64,000 bases of DNA, taken from the NCBI GenBank assembly GCA_002839605.1, contig PGYK01000001.1, positions 248,001 to 312,000 of the forward strand, given 5' to 3'. The DNA comes from Methanomicrobiales archaeon HGW-Methanomicrobiales-3. Lineage in GTDB: Archaea > Halobacteriota > Methanomicrobia > Methanomicrobiales > Methanospirillaceae. Positions 1 through 8,769 of this stretch are shown piece by piece; position 1 is the first letter of the stretch; the number at the start of each line of letters is the position of its first letter. Below the pieces are notes generated by a model, which saw only the letters and a program-made list of their open reading frames with translations, was not told the origin of the DNA and searched no databases. The translations under genes were made by a program, and so were the position numbers.

Positions 1-1067
1 TGCGGGAACTCACTCCCCGTTCAAAGGACCACATTGTGTCGTATGGCGAGCGGCTCCTTGCCCCGATCCTCGGGGCTGCCCTCCGCCAGCGGGGTCTCGC
101 TTCGAGCGTCCTGGACGGCTGCGAGGCCGGCATTCTCACCACCCCCCAGCATGGGGAGTCCACGGCGCTCCCCGAGAGCGATGAGCGGATCCAGAAAAAG
201 ATCGGCGTGCTCTTAAAAAAAGAGATCCCGGTCATCATGGGGTTCATGGGCTGCACCCGCGAGGGGGTCCTCACCACCCTTGGCCGGAGCGGCTCGGATT
301 ACTCCGCCTCCATCATCGGGGCCGGCATTGATGCCGACGAGATCTGGATCTGGACCGATGTGGACGGCATCATGACCTGCGATCCCCGGATCATCAACGA
401 TGCAAGGGTCATGCCCTCGCTCTCGTACCTTGAGGTGATGGAACTCTCGTACTTCGGCGCCAAGGTGATGCATCCCCGTTCGATCGAACCGGCGATGAGG
501 AAGAACATCCTGGTCCGGGTCAAGAACACCTTCAACCCGTCCCATCCGGGTACCATGATCATCCGGAACGGCCAGCGGCACAACCGCGTGGTCAAAGCCC
601 TCACCTATATCGACAAGGTTGCCGCCATCAACATCAACGGTGCCCAGATGATCGGCCGGCCCGGTGTTGCCAAGGCGATCTTTACCATCCTTGCCGACCA
701 CGAGGTGAACGTGATGATGATCTCGCAGGGGTCGAGCGAGGCAAACATCTCCCTGATTGTGGACGAGCCGCATCTCACTCCGGCAGTCACCGCGTTATCG
801 ACGCTCATGAAACAGGGCATTGTACGGGAAGTCTCCCACAACCACGATGTCTGTGCGGTTGCCGTGGTCGGGGCAGGAATGGCAGGCGCTCCCGGGACCG
901 GTGGCCGCATCTTTACGGCGCTCGGGAAGGCCGGGGTGAACGTGATGATGATCTCGCAGGGGTCGAGCGAGGCGAACATCTCGTTTGTGGTGAGCCAGGA
1001 CGACGGCCCGCGGGCATGCCGGGTGCTCCACGACGAGTTCCGGTTGTCGGAGGAAGACGATGAGTAA
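1..1067 (+). CDS. lysC: Aspartate kinase, 5' truncated by the window edge
   Basis: Phosphorylates aspartate, the first step towards lysine, threonine and methionine. The frame is open from base 3 (reads ELTPRSKDHIVSYGERL), so the gene starts upstream and about 110 N-terminal residues are missing; the GTG at 36 is internal. The kinase-domain core is visible (GRSGSDYSAS, then DVDGIMTCDPR and AKVMHPRSIEPA), followed by two C-terminal ACT domains, each containing NVMMISQGSSEANIS. Paired ACT domains are the usual site of amino-acid feedback. The stop overlaps the purM start by 8 bases, so the two genes are probably co-transcribed. Confidence 0.95.
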   Translation, partial: RELTPRSKDHIVSYGERLLAPILGAALRQRGLASSVLDGCEAGILTTPQHGESTALPESDERIQKKIGVLLKKEIPVIMGFMGCTREGVLTTLGRSGSDYSASIIGAGIDADEIWIWTDVDGIMTCDPRIINDARVMPSLSYLEVMELSYFGAKVMHPRSIEPAMRKNILVRVKNTFNPSHPGTMIIRNGQRHNRVVKALTYIDKVAAININGAQMIGRPGVAKAIFTILADHEVNVMMISQGSSEANISLIVDEPHLTPAVTALSTLMKQGIVREVSHNHDVCAVAVVGAGMAGAPGTGGRIFTALGKAGVNVMMISQGSSEANISFVVSQDDGPRACRVLHDEFRLSEEDDE

Positions 1068-2097
1068 AACCACGACAAGCACGACGAAGAAGAAGCCCGC
1101 CCGCGCACAGAAGAGCGCCTATGCACAGGCCGGCGTTGACATCAATCTTGAAGCAACGGCTATCAAGTCCCTGATCGGGAACCTGACCTTCCGGCGGAAA
1201 GGGGCGTGTAAGATGATGGGGGCGGTCGGCCACTTTGCCGGCCTCATCGACTTCGGGGATATGGCACTCGCCCTGACCACGGACGGGGTGGGCACCAAGA
1301 TGCTTGTCGCCGACCAGCAGGAGGACTGGAGCACGGTCGGGATCGACTGCATCGCGATGAACGTCAACGACCTGTACGTGATGAACATGGAGCCCATCGC
1401 GTTCGTGGATTACATCGCAACCGACAAGCTCTCGATTGCGAAGATGGCCCAGATCGGTATCGGTCTCAACGAGGGGGCACGGCAGGCGAACATCGATATC
1501 GTGGGCGGCGAGACGGCATCGCTTCGGGGTCTGGTGAACGGCCTCGATCTTGCCGGCGCCTGCCTCGGGATGCAGAAGAAGGAGAAGCTCATCACGGGCG
1601 AGAAGATCGCGCCGGGTGACGTGATCGTCGGTGTCCCCTCAACGGGCGTCCACAGCAACGGCCTCTCGCTTGCCCGCCGCGTTGTCGAGAAGTACGCGGA
1701 CTACGACACGAAGCTGAAGAGCAAAAAGACCCTTGGTGCCGAACTCCTCACCCCGACACGGATCTACAGCGAGGTGCTGAAGGTGACGGCGAAGTGCACG
1801 GTTCACGGCATGTGCCATGTCACGGGCGGCGGGCTTCTGAACTTCAAACGCCTGAGCGGGTACGGGTTTGTCATCGACAACCCGATCAAGCCCCCGGAGA
1901 TCTTCGGCTGGATGCAGAAGGCCGGGGATCTTTCGGACGAGGAGATGTACCGCACCTTCAACATGGGCATGGGCTACGCGTATGTCGTGCCCAAAAAGAG
2001 CGCCGCGTGCGTCACGAAGATGGTGCCCGGAGCTCAGGTTGTGGGGAAGGTTGTTGAGGAGCCGGGGGCGTGGCTCGGGGAACTTGAAATAACCTAG
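1060..2097 (+). CDS. purM: Phosphoribosylformylglycinamidine cyclo-ligase (AIR synthetase)
   Basis: Closes the imidazole ring in purine synthesis (FGAM + ATP to AIR). The 345 residues match the family length. Family motifs are TTDGVGTK, GGETASL, HSNGLSLARRVV and HVTGGGLLNFKRL. The first 25 or so residues are rich in Thr, Lys and Ala and form an unconserved tail before AYAQAGVDI, where the family normally begins. It overlaps lysC by 8 bases. purF lies about 2.4 kb downstream in a separate operon. Confidence 0.95.
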   Translation: MSKTTTSTTKKKPARAQKSAYAQAGVDINLEATAIKSLIGNLTFRRKGACKMMGAVGHFAGLIDFGDMALALTTDGVGTKMLVADQQEDWSTVGIDCIAMNVNDLYVMNMEPIAFVDYIATDKLSIAKMAQIGIGLNEGARQANIDIVGGETASLRGLVNGLDLAGACLGMQKKEKLITGEKIAPGDVIVGVPSTGVHSNGLSLARRVVEKYADYDTKLKSKKTLGAELLTPTRIYSEVLKVTAKCTVHGMCHVTGGGLLNFKRLSGYGFVIDNPIKPPEIFGWMQKAGDLSDEEMYRTFNMGMGYAYVVPKKSAACVTKMVPGAQVVGKVVEEPGAWLGELEIT

Positions 2098-2163
2098 ATT
2101 TCTCTGAGACCTTTCTTGTTTTGTAAAACAAAGCCCCCCTCCCCCCACCCGGAACCCGTTCAT

Positions 2164-2280
2164 CCCCTGCCCGACCCCCCTTTCCGCGTATGTGAAAAAC
2201 ACCATAATTTCCTGTGGAAATTATGACGACATTGTGGCTGTTTTTCCCTCCATCGGAACCCGAGGGGGGTCGGGCAGGGG
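2164..2280. repeat. Nested inverted repeat between convergent purM and zpr1
   Basis: An 18-base arm at 2164-2181 (CCCCTGCCCGACCCCCCT) is the exact reverse complement of 2263-2280. Inside lies a second perfect hairpin with 10-bp arms at 2203-2212 and 2216-2225 and a 3-base loop. The whole 117-bp element sits in the 254-bp gap between two gene ends. It could be a bidirectional terminator or a small mobile (MITE-like) element; no coding frame is convincing. Confidence 0.7.
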
Positions 2281-2351
2281 CAGATGATCGGGCCGGAAAA
2301 AGATCCGGGGAAAATTAAAAAAAAACGCCGGGCCGGAAGCTGTTTGCAAGC

Positions 2352-2897
2352 TCACTCTTCCGGCACGTACGGCTCCGTCACCGTCTTATCCGAAACAATC
2401 CCGCTGTTCCCATCGGGATCTTCTAAAATCAAAGTAACCGGAAACGTCCCGGCCTTGATCCGGACAATGTCTGCAAGGAGTGCAGCGGCATTTTCTTTCT
2501 CCTCGTCCGTTCCCCAGGTGAACGCACCCTTCACCACCTGCTCGATCCGGTCGAGCACGCCTTCCATGTTCGAGACAAACCCCTGGCAGACCGGGCCCGG
2601 GTCGATCCGGACCCCGATCTCCGGGATCTCGATGGCGGCGCTCATGCTCCTGATGACCCGGATGGACATGTCCTCTTCGGTAGTGATCGCAACGGTGTAC
2701 CGTGCTGGATCGTTATGCGTGATGAGCTGGGTATCCACGAACTTGTAGCCGCAGGAAGGGCAGATAGCCGATATGATAAGAATATCAGAAAAATAGGGGA
2801 TATTTTCTGTCTTATACAGGTATTGTATTTCGGTATTACAGCACGGACACGGTCCCGAAACGTTTGTCTGCACGCGATTATCCACCGATCTTATCAC
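2352..2897 (-). CDS. ZPR1-type zinc finger protein
   Basis: Archaeal ZPR1 homologue of up to 181 residues. A four-Cys zinc finger is near the N-terminus (CPCC about 26 residues before CPSCGY), followed by the ZPR1 beta/helical domain (HNDPARYTVAITTEEDMSIRVIRS). Eukaryotic ZPR1 binds elongation factor 1A; the archaeal role is not established. The start is uncertain: GTG at 2897 overlaps sepF by 20 bases, GTG at 2885 by 8, and GTG at 2873 would not overlap. It follows sepF and is probably translated from the same mRNA. Confidence 0.85.
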   Translation of the reverse strand: MIRSVDNRVQTNVSGPCPCCNTEIQYLYKTENIPYFSDILIISAICPSCGYKFVDTQLITHNDPARYTVAITTEEDMSIRVIRSMSAAIEIPEIGVRIDPGPVCQGFVSNMEGVLDRIEQVVKGAFTWGTDEEKENAAALLADIVRIKAGTFPVTLILEDPDGNSGIVSDKTVTEPYVPEE

Positions 2898-3243
2898 GGG
2901 AGATCTTGACCGACATGGGGGTTAAGACAACGTAGCGCTGGTCCCCGAGGCCGATGATGTCGCCGTTGACATCCTTTGCAACCTCTTTTAAGTCCTTCAG
3001 GACACGCTCGTAGGTGATCTTGTCCATCTTGAGACGCGAGATGTCCACAATGACGATGTTGCCGGAATAAACCTCGTCCTTGACCCGGGGAGTGTCCTTG
3101 AGGTCGTTGATCGTTGCAATCTTAACCAGAAGTGCCGGGGATCCGCTGCCGTGCTCCTCGTAGGATGCGAGGTCGAGCTCCATATAATCTTCATCCGAAT
3201 TAGCGGAGCTCTTGCCCAGAAGGGTGTCTATGATCTTAACCAT
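2878..3243 (-). CDS. sepF: Archaeal SepF, FtsZ membrane anchor
   Basis: 121 residues. The N-terminus (MVKIIDTLLGK) has the amphipathic helix that places SepF on the membrane, and residues 40-120 form the SepF/DUF552 core (GNIVIVDISRLKMDK, DVNGDIIGLGDQRYVVLTP). Archaeal SepF links FtsZ to the membrane at the division site. A TATA-like element at 3265-3273 puts the transcript start almost on the ATG, so translation is probably leaderless. It is the first gene of a sepF-zpr1 unit. Confidence 0.9.
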   Translation of the reverse strand: MVKIIDTLLGKSSANSDEDYMELDLASYEEHGSGSPALLVKIATINDLKDTPRVKDEVYSGNIVIVDISRLKMDKITYERVLKDLKEVAKDVNGDIIGLGDQRYVVLTPMSVKISRDKIGG

Positions 3244-3264
3244 AAAAAAACTGTATTGAGAAAC

Positions 3265-3273
3265 TTATTTAAT
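3265..3273 (-). promoter_or_regulatory. TATA box of sepF
   Basis: The minus strand reads ATTAAATAAG about 22-30 bases before the sepF ATG, the spacing expected of an archaeal TATA box giving a leaderless mRNA. Confidence 0.6.
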
Positions 3274-3364
3274 AGTATCTATTTTGAAGGCATCCGGGCC
3301 TCTTTTAAGCCCGGAAATTCGGAAAATTCGGCATTTCCCGCAGTTTTTAAAAAAGCCGGAACCT

Positions 3365-3862
3365 TCAGATCTCCATGTTCCAGATCTCGTCACCGACGTG
3401 ATGGAACCGTTTGACCATCTTGCCCCCGGAACTGGCACGGATTTCGGGCGCATCAAGGAGGGCAATACCGATGGCCAGCGGCTTGCCGTGCCGCTCGTCC
3501 ACGATCTGGACGGGAAGACCGGCTTTCACATCATCCGTAACCGAGACGATGCCCGGCCGCATGATGTCTGCCCCGTTCACCACGAACGGGATTGCGCCGG
3601 CATCCACCGCCACCCTGCGCTCCGGAAACGGGCACTGAACGGCGCCTTTGAGCGTGGGAAACACCCACGTCCCATTGTCCATTAAAAACGGCTTCTTGTT
3701 CACCATGAACAACGAGATTGCCGCATTGGTCTCCAGCACCTCGATCATGTCCGCGCGGAAGAGGTCTGCTGACGCTCCGATCTGCTCCGCGAGCCGCACC
3801 AGCAGGTCGGCACCCTGGCTTTTCCTGATGGAATGGCGTTTTTTTATCGTGATCTTTTTCAT
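3365..3862 (-). CDS. PUA-domain RNA-binding protein (MCT-1/Tma20-like)
   Basis: 165 residues. The N-terminal part (MKKITIKKRHSIRKSQ, then a helical stretch) is the archaeal pre-PUA/DUF1947 domain. Residues about 80-155 form a PUA domain (RRVAVDAGAIPFVVNGADIMRPGIV, GLPVQIVDERHGKPLAIG). Homologues such as MCT-1, Tma20 and eIF2D bind tRNA or rRNA and act in translation initiation or recycling. It is monocistronic here, with sepF downstream and a divergent lsm operon upstream. Confidence 0.85.
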   Translation of the reverse strand: MKKITIKKRHSIRKSQGADLLVRLAEQIGASADLFRADMIEVLETNAAISLFMVNKKPFLMDNGTWVFPTLKGAVQCPFPERRVAVDAGAIPFVVNGADIMRPGIVSVTDDVKAGLPVQIVDERHGKPLAIGIALLDAPEIRASSGGKMVKRFHHVGDEIWNMEI

Positions 3863-4006
3863 GGCTGCTGCCTAACATTCATACTCCGCGGCAAAAAAAT
3901 TTGCTCATGGGGAAGAGACATTTCCCGTGCCCCAGCCGGTATATCCGGCCATGCAAAGGTTTTTCGCACTCAGGATCTACGGTATGTTTAAGTGATCCGC
4001 TCACCC

Positions 4007-4016
4007 ACATATATTA
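4007..4016 (+). promoter_or_regulatory. TATA box of the lsm-rpl37e-purF operon
   Basis: ACATATATTA lies about 30 bases before the lsm ATG. The expected transcript start is near 4036, leaving a leader of only about 10 bases. Confidence 0.55.
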
Positions 4017-4033
4017 CTCCAGAGCGATGGTAA

Positions 4034-4279
<246 letters not shown>

Positions 4280-4289
4280 GTGAAGTAAC

Positions 4290-4472
4290 ATGTCAAAAGG
4301 CACTCCCTCAATGGGCAAGATGAACAAGTTCACTCACATCGCCTGCCGGCGCTGTGGGAAGATCTCGTTCCACGCCCAGAAGAAAGTCTGCTCTGCCTGT
4401 GGTTTTGGCAAGAGCACAAAGATGTCCAGCTTTAAGTGGAACACCAAGCGACCAAAAACAGTAACGCATTAA
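4290..4472 (+). CDS. rpl37e: Large-subunit ribosomal protein eL37
   Basis: 60 residues, basic, with a four-Cys zinc ribbon (CRRCG and CSACGFG) and the family start [10 protein letters not shown]. It lies 10 bases after lsm and 11 bases before the most likely purF start. Confidence 0.95.
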   Translation: MSKGTPSMGKMNKFTHIACRRCGKISFHAQKKVCSACGFGKSTKMSSFKWNTKRPKTVTH

Positions 4473-4483
4473 AGAGTTGTATC

Positions 4484-5905
4484 ATGTGTGGAATCGTTGG
4501 CATCGTCGATGCTGGCGGTGTTTCAATCCAACTCTATTACGCTCTGTACGCTCTCCAGCATCGTGGGCAGGAGAGCGCCGGAATATCCACGTTTGACGGC
4601 ACCAGCCTCCACAAGTTCAAGGGGAGCGGTCTGGTTGCCGACGTCTTTTCCCCTTCTGTTCTCTCCGATTTACAGGGCAATGCCGGTATCGGGCATGTCC
4701 GCTACCCGACAACAGGGTTCAACCTCCCGGAAAATATCCAGCCGCTGAACTTCCAGTTCCAGGACCATTTCATCTCGATTGCCCACAACGGCAACCTGGT
4801 CAACACTGCGGCTCTCCGGGCCGATTATGAGAAGGAAGGCCAGATCTTTACCACAACGACCGATACCGAGGTCATTGCCAAAATCCTGATGGACGAGATC
4901 GGCAGGTCGGGGATTGTCGAGGATGCCGTCCACGTCTGCATGCAGAAGATCGAGGGCTCCTATTCCGTGGTTATGCTGATCGACGGGGCCATCTATGCCT
5001 TCCGCGATCCGCTCGGGATCAAGCCGTTTGTTATCGGGAAGACCGAGAACGGGTACATGGTTGCATCCGAGAGCGTTGCCATCGATGCCCTCGGGGGAAA
5101 ACTTGTCCGGGACGTGAAGCCCGGGGAGCTGATACGGGTTGATGGCAACGGGATCAACTGCACGCAGGTTGCCGTTGCCGGCCAGCGGGCGCACTGCATC
5201 TTCGAGTACATCTACTTTGCCCGGGCGGATTCGGTCATCGACGGGGTCCTGGTCTACGATGTCCGGCGCAGGATCGGCGGGAAGCTGCACGATGAGGCTC
5301 CCGTGAATGCCGACAGTGTGGGAGCTCTGCCCGACTCCGGGACTGCCTACGCGATCGGGTACGCGGAACAGTCGAAGATCCCGTATGTCGAGTGCCTGAT
5401 GAAGAACCGGTACATGGGCCGGACGTTCATCATGCCCACGCAGAAGGAACGGGAGAAGGCTGTCAGGATGAAGCTCAACCCGATCCCGGCACACCTTGAA
5501 GGCAAGTCCGTGGTGCTGGTGGACGACAGCATTGTCCGGGGCACGACCTCAAAGCGGATCCTCGGGATTGTCCGGGAAGCCGGTGCCCGCGAGATCCATG
5601 TCCGGGTCGGTTCACCGGCCATCAAGGCACCCTGTTACCTGGGAACCGACTTCCCCACGCGGGAGGAGCTCATTGCCCACAACCGGAACCAGGAGGAGGT
5701 GCGAAAGAGCATCACGGCAACCACCCTCCACCATATCTCGTTCGATGCCATGATCGAGGCGAGCGGCTTCTCCCGCCACGATCTCTGCACCGGGTGCCTC
5801 ACGGGCTGCTACCCGGTCCCCATTGACGGCGAGCAGGCAAAACCGGTCAGGATCGATTTCGTCGACTCCACCGTGCAGGCAAAACTGGAATCGTTTGAAG
5901 CGTGA
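4484..5905 (+). CDS. purF: Amidophosphoribosyltransferase
   Basis: First committed step of purine synthesis: PRPP + glutamine to phosphoribosylamine. The start at 4484 makes Cys2 of MCGIVGIVD the Ntn-type glutaminase nucleophile (473 residues). The PRPP loop is VVLVDDSIVRGTTSKR. Cysteines in CIFEYIYFAR, KAPCYLGTD and CTGCLTGC match the Fe-S cluster type known from Bacillus PurF. An in-frame ATG at 4436 would add a 16-residue propeptide and overlap rpl37e by 37 bases. Bacillus-type PurF does carry a propeptide, so this alternative is not excluded. Confidence 0.95.
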   Translation: MCGIVGIVDAGGVSIQLYYALYALQHRGQESAGISTFDGTSLHKFKGSGLVADVFSPSVLSDLQGNAGIGHVRYPTTGFNLPENIQPLNFQFQDHFISIAHNGNLVNTAALRADYEKEGQIFTTTTDTEVIAKILMDEIGRSGIVEDAVHVCMQKIEGSYSVVMLIDGAIYAFRDPLGIKPFVIGKTENGYMVASESVAIDALGGKLVRDVKPGELIRVDGNGINCTQVAVAGQRAHCIFEYIYFARADSVIDGVLVYDVRRRIGGKLHDEAPVNADSVGALPDSGTAYAIGYAEQSKIPYVECLMKNRYMGRTFIMPTQKEREKAVRMKLNPIPAHLEGKSVVLVDDSIVRGTTSKRILGIVREAGAREIHVRVGSPAIKAPCYLGTDFPTREELIAHNRNQEEVRKSITATTLHHISFDAMIEASGFSRHDLCTGCLTGCYPVPIDGEQAKPVRIDFVDSTVQAKLESFEA

Positions 5906-6005
5906 GCCGGCACGCCCGGCTGACGCCTTTTTTCTCTCTGTCCCGATCAGGTTTTTATCATTTGGCACTGATAGTACCAAAACCACATTCATTCCCGGAG
6001 TCTTT

Positions 6006-6782
6006 ATGCCCCCCGCCCGCCGCATCCTGATAGTCGATGACGATACCATCATCACCCACCTCATCTCCACCATGCTCCAGAAGAAGGGGTACAATATCGT
6101 GGGGGTCGTGGCAAAGGGCGAGGAGGCGGTGGTCAAAGCCGCAGAACTGAACCCCGATCTTGTCATTATGGACGTGAACCTTTCCGGAAAAATGGACGGG
6201 ATGGACGCTGCCCATTACATCTTCCAGCTCTTCCACTACCCGATCATCTTCATCACGGGGATCTCGGATGAGGAGCAGCTGGACCGGGTCACGTGCTCGC
6301 AGCCGTACGGGATCATCTTCAAGCCGTTCACTGCCATCGAGATCTCGACTTCCGTCAATCTTGCGCTCTACAACCACAGCAACCGGAAAAAATCGCCCAT
6401 GGACTTTCCGCTCGGGGACACGCGGAAGATGATGGACGCCCACGAAGCAGTTCTCCTCTTTGACAAACGGGGCCGGATCATCTTTCTCAACACCTTTGGT
6501 TCATGGTTTGTTGATATCCCGGGAAATGAGGCGCTCATGCGGCACTGGCGCGAGGTCCTGATGCTCATCAACGACCAGACGGGTGAGGAGCTCAAAGATC
6601 CCGTTGCCGAGGCAGCCACGCAGATGGCAGGGGTCATCTACGATGCCAACACCGCCATGGTCACCACCACCTCAAAGCGCCGGAAGGTGAGTGTCTCCGT
6701 CCGGCCGATCATGGATGATCATGACCGGTTCCTTGCGGTGCTGATGTCCATCAAGGAGAAAACCACAAAGACGTATATGTGA
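6006..6782 (+). CDS. Response regulator with C-terminal PAS-like domain
   Basis: 258 residues from ATG 6006; the open frame continues upstream without family similarity. The N-terminal receiver domain has the acidic pocket (IVDDD), phospho-acceptor Asp56 in VIMDVNL, then FITG and FKPF for the switch Thr/Ser and the conserved Lys. After about residue 125 comes a PAS-like sensor domain (EAVLLFDKRGRIIFLNTFG to VRPIMDDHDRFLAVLM). No output domain or histidine kinase gene is adjacent, so it probably acts in a phosphorelay with an unlinked kinase, a common arrangement in methanogens. Confidence 0.8.
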   Translation: MPPARRILIVDDDTIITHLISTMLQKKGYNIVGVVAKGEEAVVKAAELNPDLVIMDVNLSGKMDGMDAAHYIFQLFHYPIIFITGISDEEQLDRVTCSQPYGIIFKPFTAIEISTSVNLALYNHSNRKKSPMDFPLGDTRKMMDAHEAVLLFDKRGRIIFLNTFGSWFVDIPGNEALMRHWREVLMLINDQTGEELKDPVAEAATQMAGVIYDANTAMVTTTSKRRKVSVSVRPIMDDHDRFLAVLMSIKEKTTKTYM

Positions 6783-6813
6783 TTCCGGCAACCCCCGGAT
6801 CCGGCAGGATATC

Positions 6814-7488
6814 ATGGAGCACGTCAGGCAGGCATTCAACCGGTTTGCAACCGAATACGATACGCATCGCGAGGTCATCATCCCGGAGATGCGGCAGTTC
6901 TACGCTGCGGCGGTCTGGGCAATGGAGTCTCCGGTACCGCAGCCGGAGATCCTTGATCTCGGGGCCGGCACCGGCCTGCTCTCGGCCTTCCTTCTTCAGA
7001 AGTACCCGGACGCACGGCTGACGCTGGTGGACATCGCGGGGGACATGCTCGATATGGCAAGGAAGCGGTTCGCCGGCCGGCCCGAGACGCGGTTCATCGA
7101 TGCCGATTACCGGCATTCGGCGTTTGGCGGGCCGTACGATATTGTCTGTTCGGCACTCTCAATTCACCATCTCGAAACGGAGGACAAGCGGCAGCTCTTC
7201 AAACGTATTTACGCTGTATTGAAGCCGGGCGGGGTGTTTGTCAATGCCGACCAGGCGGACGGGGAGACCGCGTACTTCCGGAAGCGCTATCTCGATTACT
7301 GGAACGAGTTCCTTGCGGGCGGACCGATGAATGGGGAGCAGCACGCCCTGATCCTGAAGCGCATGGACCTTGATGAGAACGAGAAACTCTCCGACCAGCT
7401 CGCATGGCTTCGCGAGGCCGGGTTTTCCGACGTGGACGTGGTGTACCGGAACCGGACGTTTGTTGTGACGGTGGCAAGGAATGAGTGA
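6814..7488 (+). CDS. Class I SAM-dependent methyltransferase
   Basis: 224 residues. Motif I is ILDLGAGTG at residues 46-54, followed by the acidic end of beta2 (LTLVDIAGDMLDMARKRF) and motif IV/post-I (DIVCSALSIHHLETEDK). This is the UbiE/Tam-like small-molecule type. The substrate cannot be read from the sequence. It lies 31 bases after the response regulator on the same strand and may share its transcript. Confidence 0.8.
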   Translation: MEHVRQAFNRFATEYDTHREVIIPEMRQFYAAAVWAMESPVPQPEILDLGAGTGLLSAFLLQKYPDARLTLVDIAGDMLDMARKRFAGRPETRFIDADYRHSAFGGPYDIVCSALSIHHLETEDKRQLFKRIYAVLKPGGVFVNADQADGETAYFRKRYLDYWNEFLAGGPMNGEQHALILKRMDLDENEKLSDQLAWLREAGFSDVDVVYRNRTFVVTVARNE

Positions 7489-7607
7489 GCGTCCCCGCAA
7501 AGCGGTGTACGGGGATCTGAAATTTTCCATCATCTGGGGTTCGCGACTGAAAACCCAGTAGGTATCACCAGAGGTCCGGTTTTTGCTCTGTATAAATCAT
7601 TCACAAT

Positions 7608-7785
7608 GCGTCCTTTTGTGGAATTACGATGGTGACCCCCTCTCTCCCCCAGAGGGGGAGGCACCCCAAGGGGGCAAGCCCCCTTGACCCCCGGTTCTAT
7701 CATTCAGTTTCAAGTGCCCATTTACCTCCGGCTCCACAAAGGCGAGGGTCGATGAGACCCTGGGCGCCCGTGGCCCCATGGCAGG
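7608..7785 (+). repeat. Dispersed repeat, copy 1 (about 178 bp)
   Basis: Homologous to the reverse complement of 22326-22502. The first 59 bases (from GCGTCCTTTTGTGGAATTAC) differ at only two positions by my count. Similarity then weakens but continues through TCCAC..GGCGAG..CGATGAGACCC..GGGCG. It contains a small hairpin, CTCCCCC-AGA-GGGGGAG. It fills most of the 458-bp gap 7489-7946; the rest of the gap shows only a weak hairpin just after the methyltransferase stop. Confidence 0.75.
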
Positions 7786-7946
7786 TTTTCATGCTTCGGG
7801 TGCGAACTCCCGTATATGCTCATTTCACCAGAGCAGGATTTCCGTATCCCCCTCGCAGCCCGGGCGAAAAAGATACGATCCGGGCGCCCGTCATCGCGGT
7901 TACTTTATTGCTCTCCGGCACCCCAACGGGGTACAGGAAAATCCCC

Positions 7947-8756
7947 ATGACCCGTTCCTCCCCGGTATATCTCTTCGCGCTGCTCCTGCTCTGCTTCTGC
8001 CTCTGTATTACGGCAGCAAATGCCGCCCCCGAGGCCGGCCTCCTCACTGCGGCCGGCGACACGCAGGGCCCTCCGCCAAAGGAAGTGGACGCATATGTTG
8101 CCAGCGCTCAGGCAGCGGTTGCGATCCGGGACTGGCCGGAGGTTCTCATCATCACAACCCGCGGCCTTGCCTGGTACCCGGACAATGCAGACCTCCACTG
8201 CCTGCAGGGATACAGCTACCGGAAAATGGGGCAGTACCAGAAATCCGTAGACGCGATTTCCCGCGGCATCCTGATCGACCCGAAACCTGTCCGGTTCGGC
8301 AACCGGGGATACGGGTACCTCGCCCTCGGGAATTCCACGGCGGCCCTTGCCGATGCACAGGAAGGCATCCGGCTCGATGCGAGCTCTACGACCAGTTACG
8401 GCGTCGGGGCGCTTGCCCTCCATGGGCTGGGGCGGGATGAGGAAGCCCTTGCCATGATCGACACCGCGATTGGAATGGACCCGCAGTCGGCCCATTCCCG
8501 GCATGTGAAGGGCATCATCCTTACTGCACGGGGTGACTGTGCAGGAGCACGGGCTGCGCTTGAAGAGTCCCTTGCGCTGGACCCCGATTACTCGCTTCCC
8601 TGGCCGGGATTCCCCTCGACGCAGGAGAGCCGTGACGCTCTCCCCGCCACCTGCCCTCCCGCGCAAGACGGACAGTCGCCTGCGCAGTCACCGGTGGGGT
8701 GGGCGGCGTTTGTTGCGGTAGTTGCCATCGTGGCCTGGGCTGGAATGAGGCGGTAA
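7947..8756 (+). CDS. Secreted TPR protein with C-terminal membrane anchor
   Basis: 269 residues from ATG 7947, chosen because it gives a clean signal peptide (MTRSSPVYLFALLLLCF then cleavage near AANA-AP). Residues about 40-230 hold five or so TPR-like helical pairs (VAIRDWPEVLIITTRGLAWY, YRKMGQYQKSVDAISRGILI, ALHGLGRDEEALAMIDTAIG, GDCAGARAALEESLALDPDY). The extreme C-terminus is SPVGW, a hydrophobic helix and ARG-ARG, like archaeal surface-anchor tails. It probably acts as an extracytoplasmic protein scaffold; its partner is unknown. The open frame reaches back to 7629, but that part is repeat DNA. Confidence 0.7.
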   Translation: MTRSSPVYLFALLLLCFCLCITAANAAPEAGLLTAAGDTQGPPPKEVDAYVASAQAAVAIRDWPEVLIITTRGLAWYPDNADLHCLQGYSYRKMGQYQKSVDAISRGILIDPKPVRFGNRGYGYLALGNSTAALADAQEGIRLDASSTTSYGVGALALHGLGRDEEALAMIDTAIGMDPQSAHSRHVKGIILTARGDCAGARAALEESLALDPDYSLPWPGFPSTQESRDALPATCPPAQDGQSPAQSPVGWAAFVAVVAIVAWAGMRR

Positions 8757-8769
8757 TCCGATAAAAAAA

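Noticed and set aside
605-1126. 173-residue frame antisense to aspartate kinase
   Set aside because: Shadow of the real gene; the opposite strand has clear aspartate kinase and ACT motifs.
7629-7946. Extended N-terminus of the TPR protein
   Set aside because: It would translate the dispersed repeat and bury the signal peptide inside the protein.
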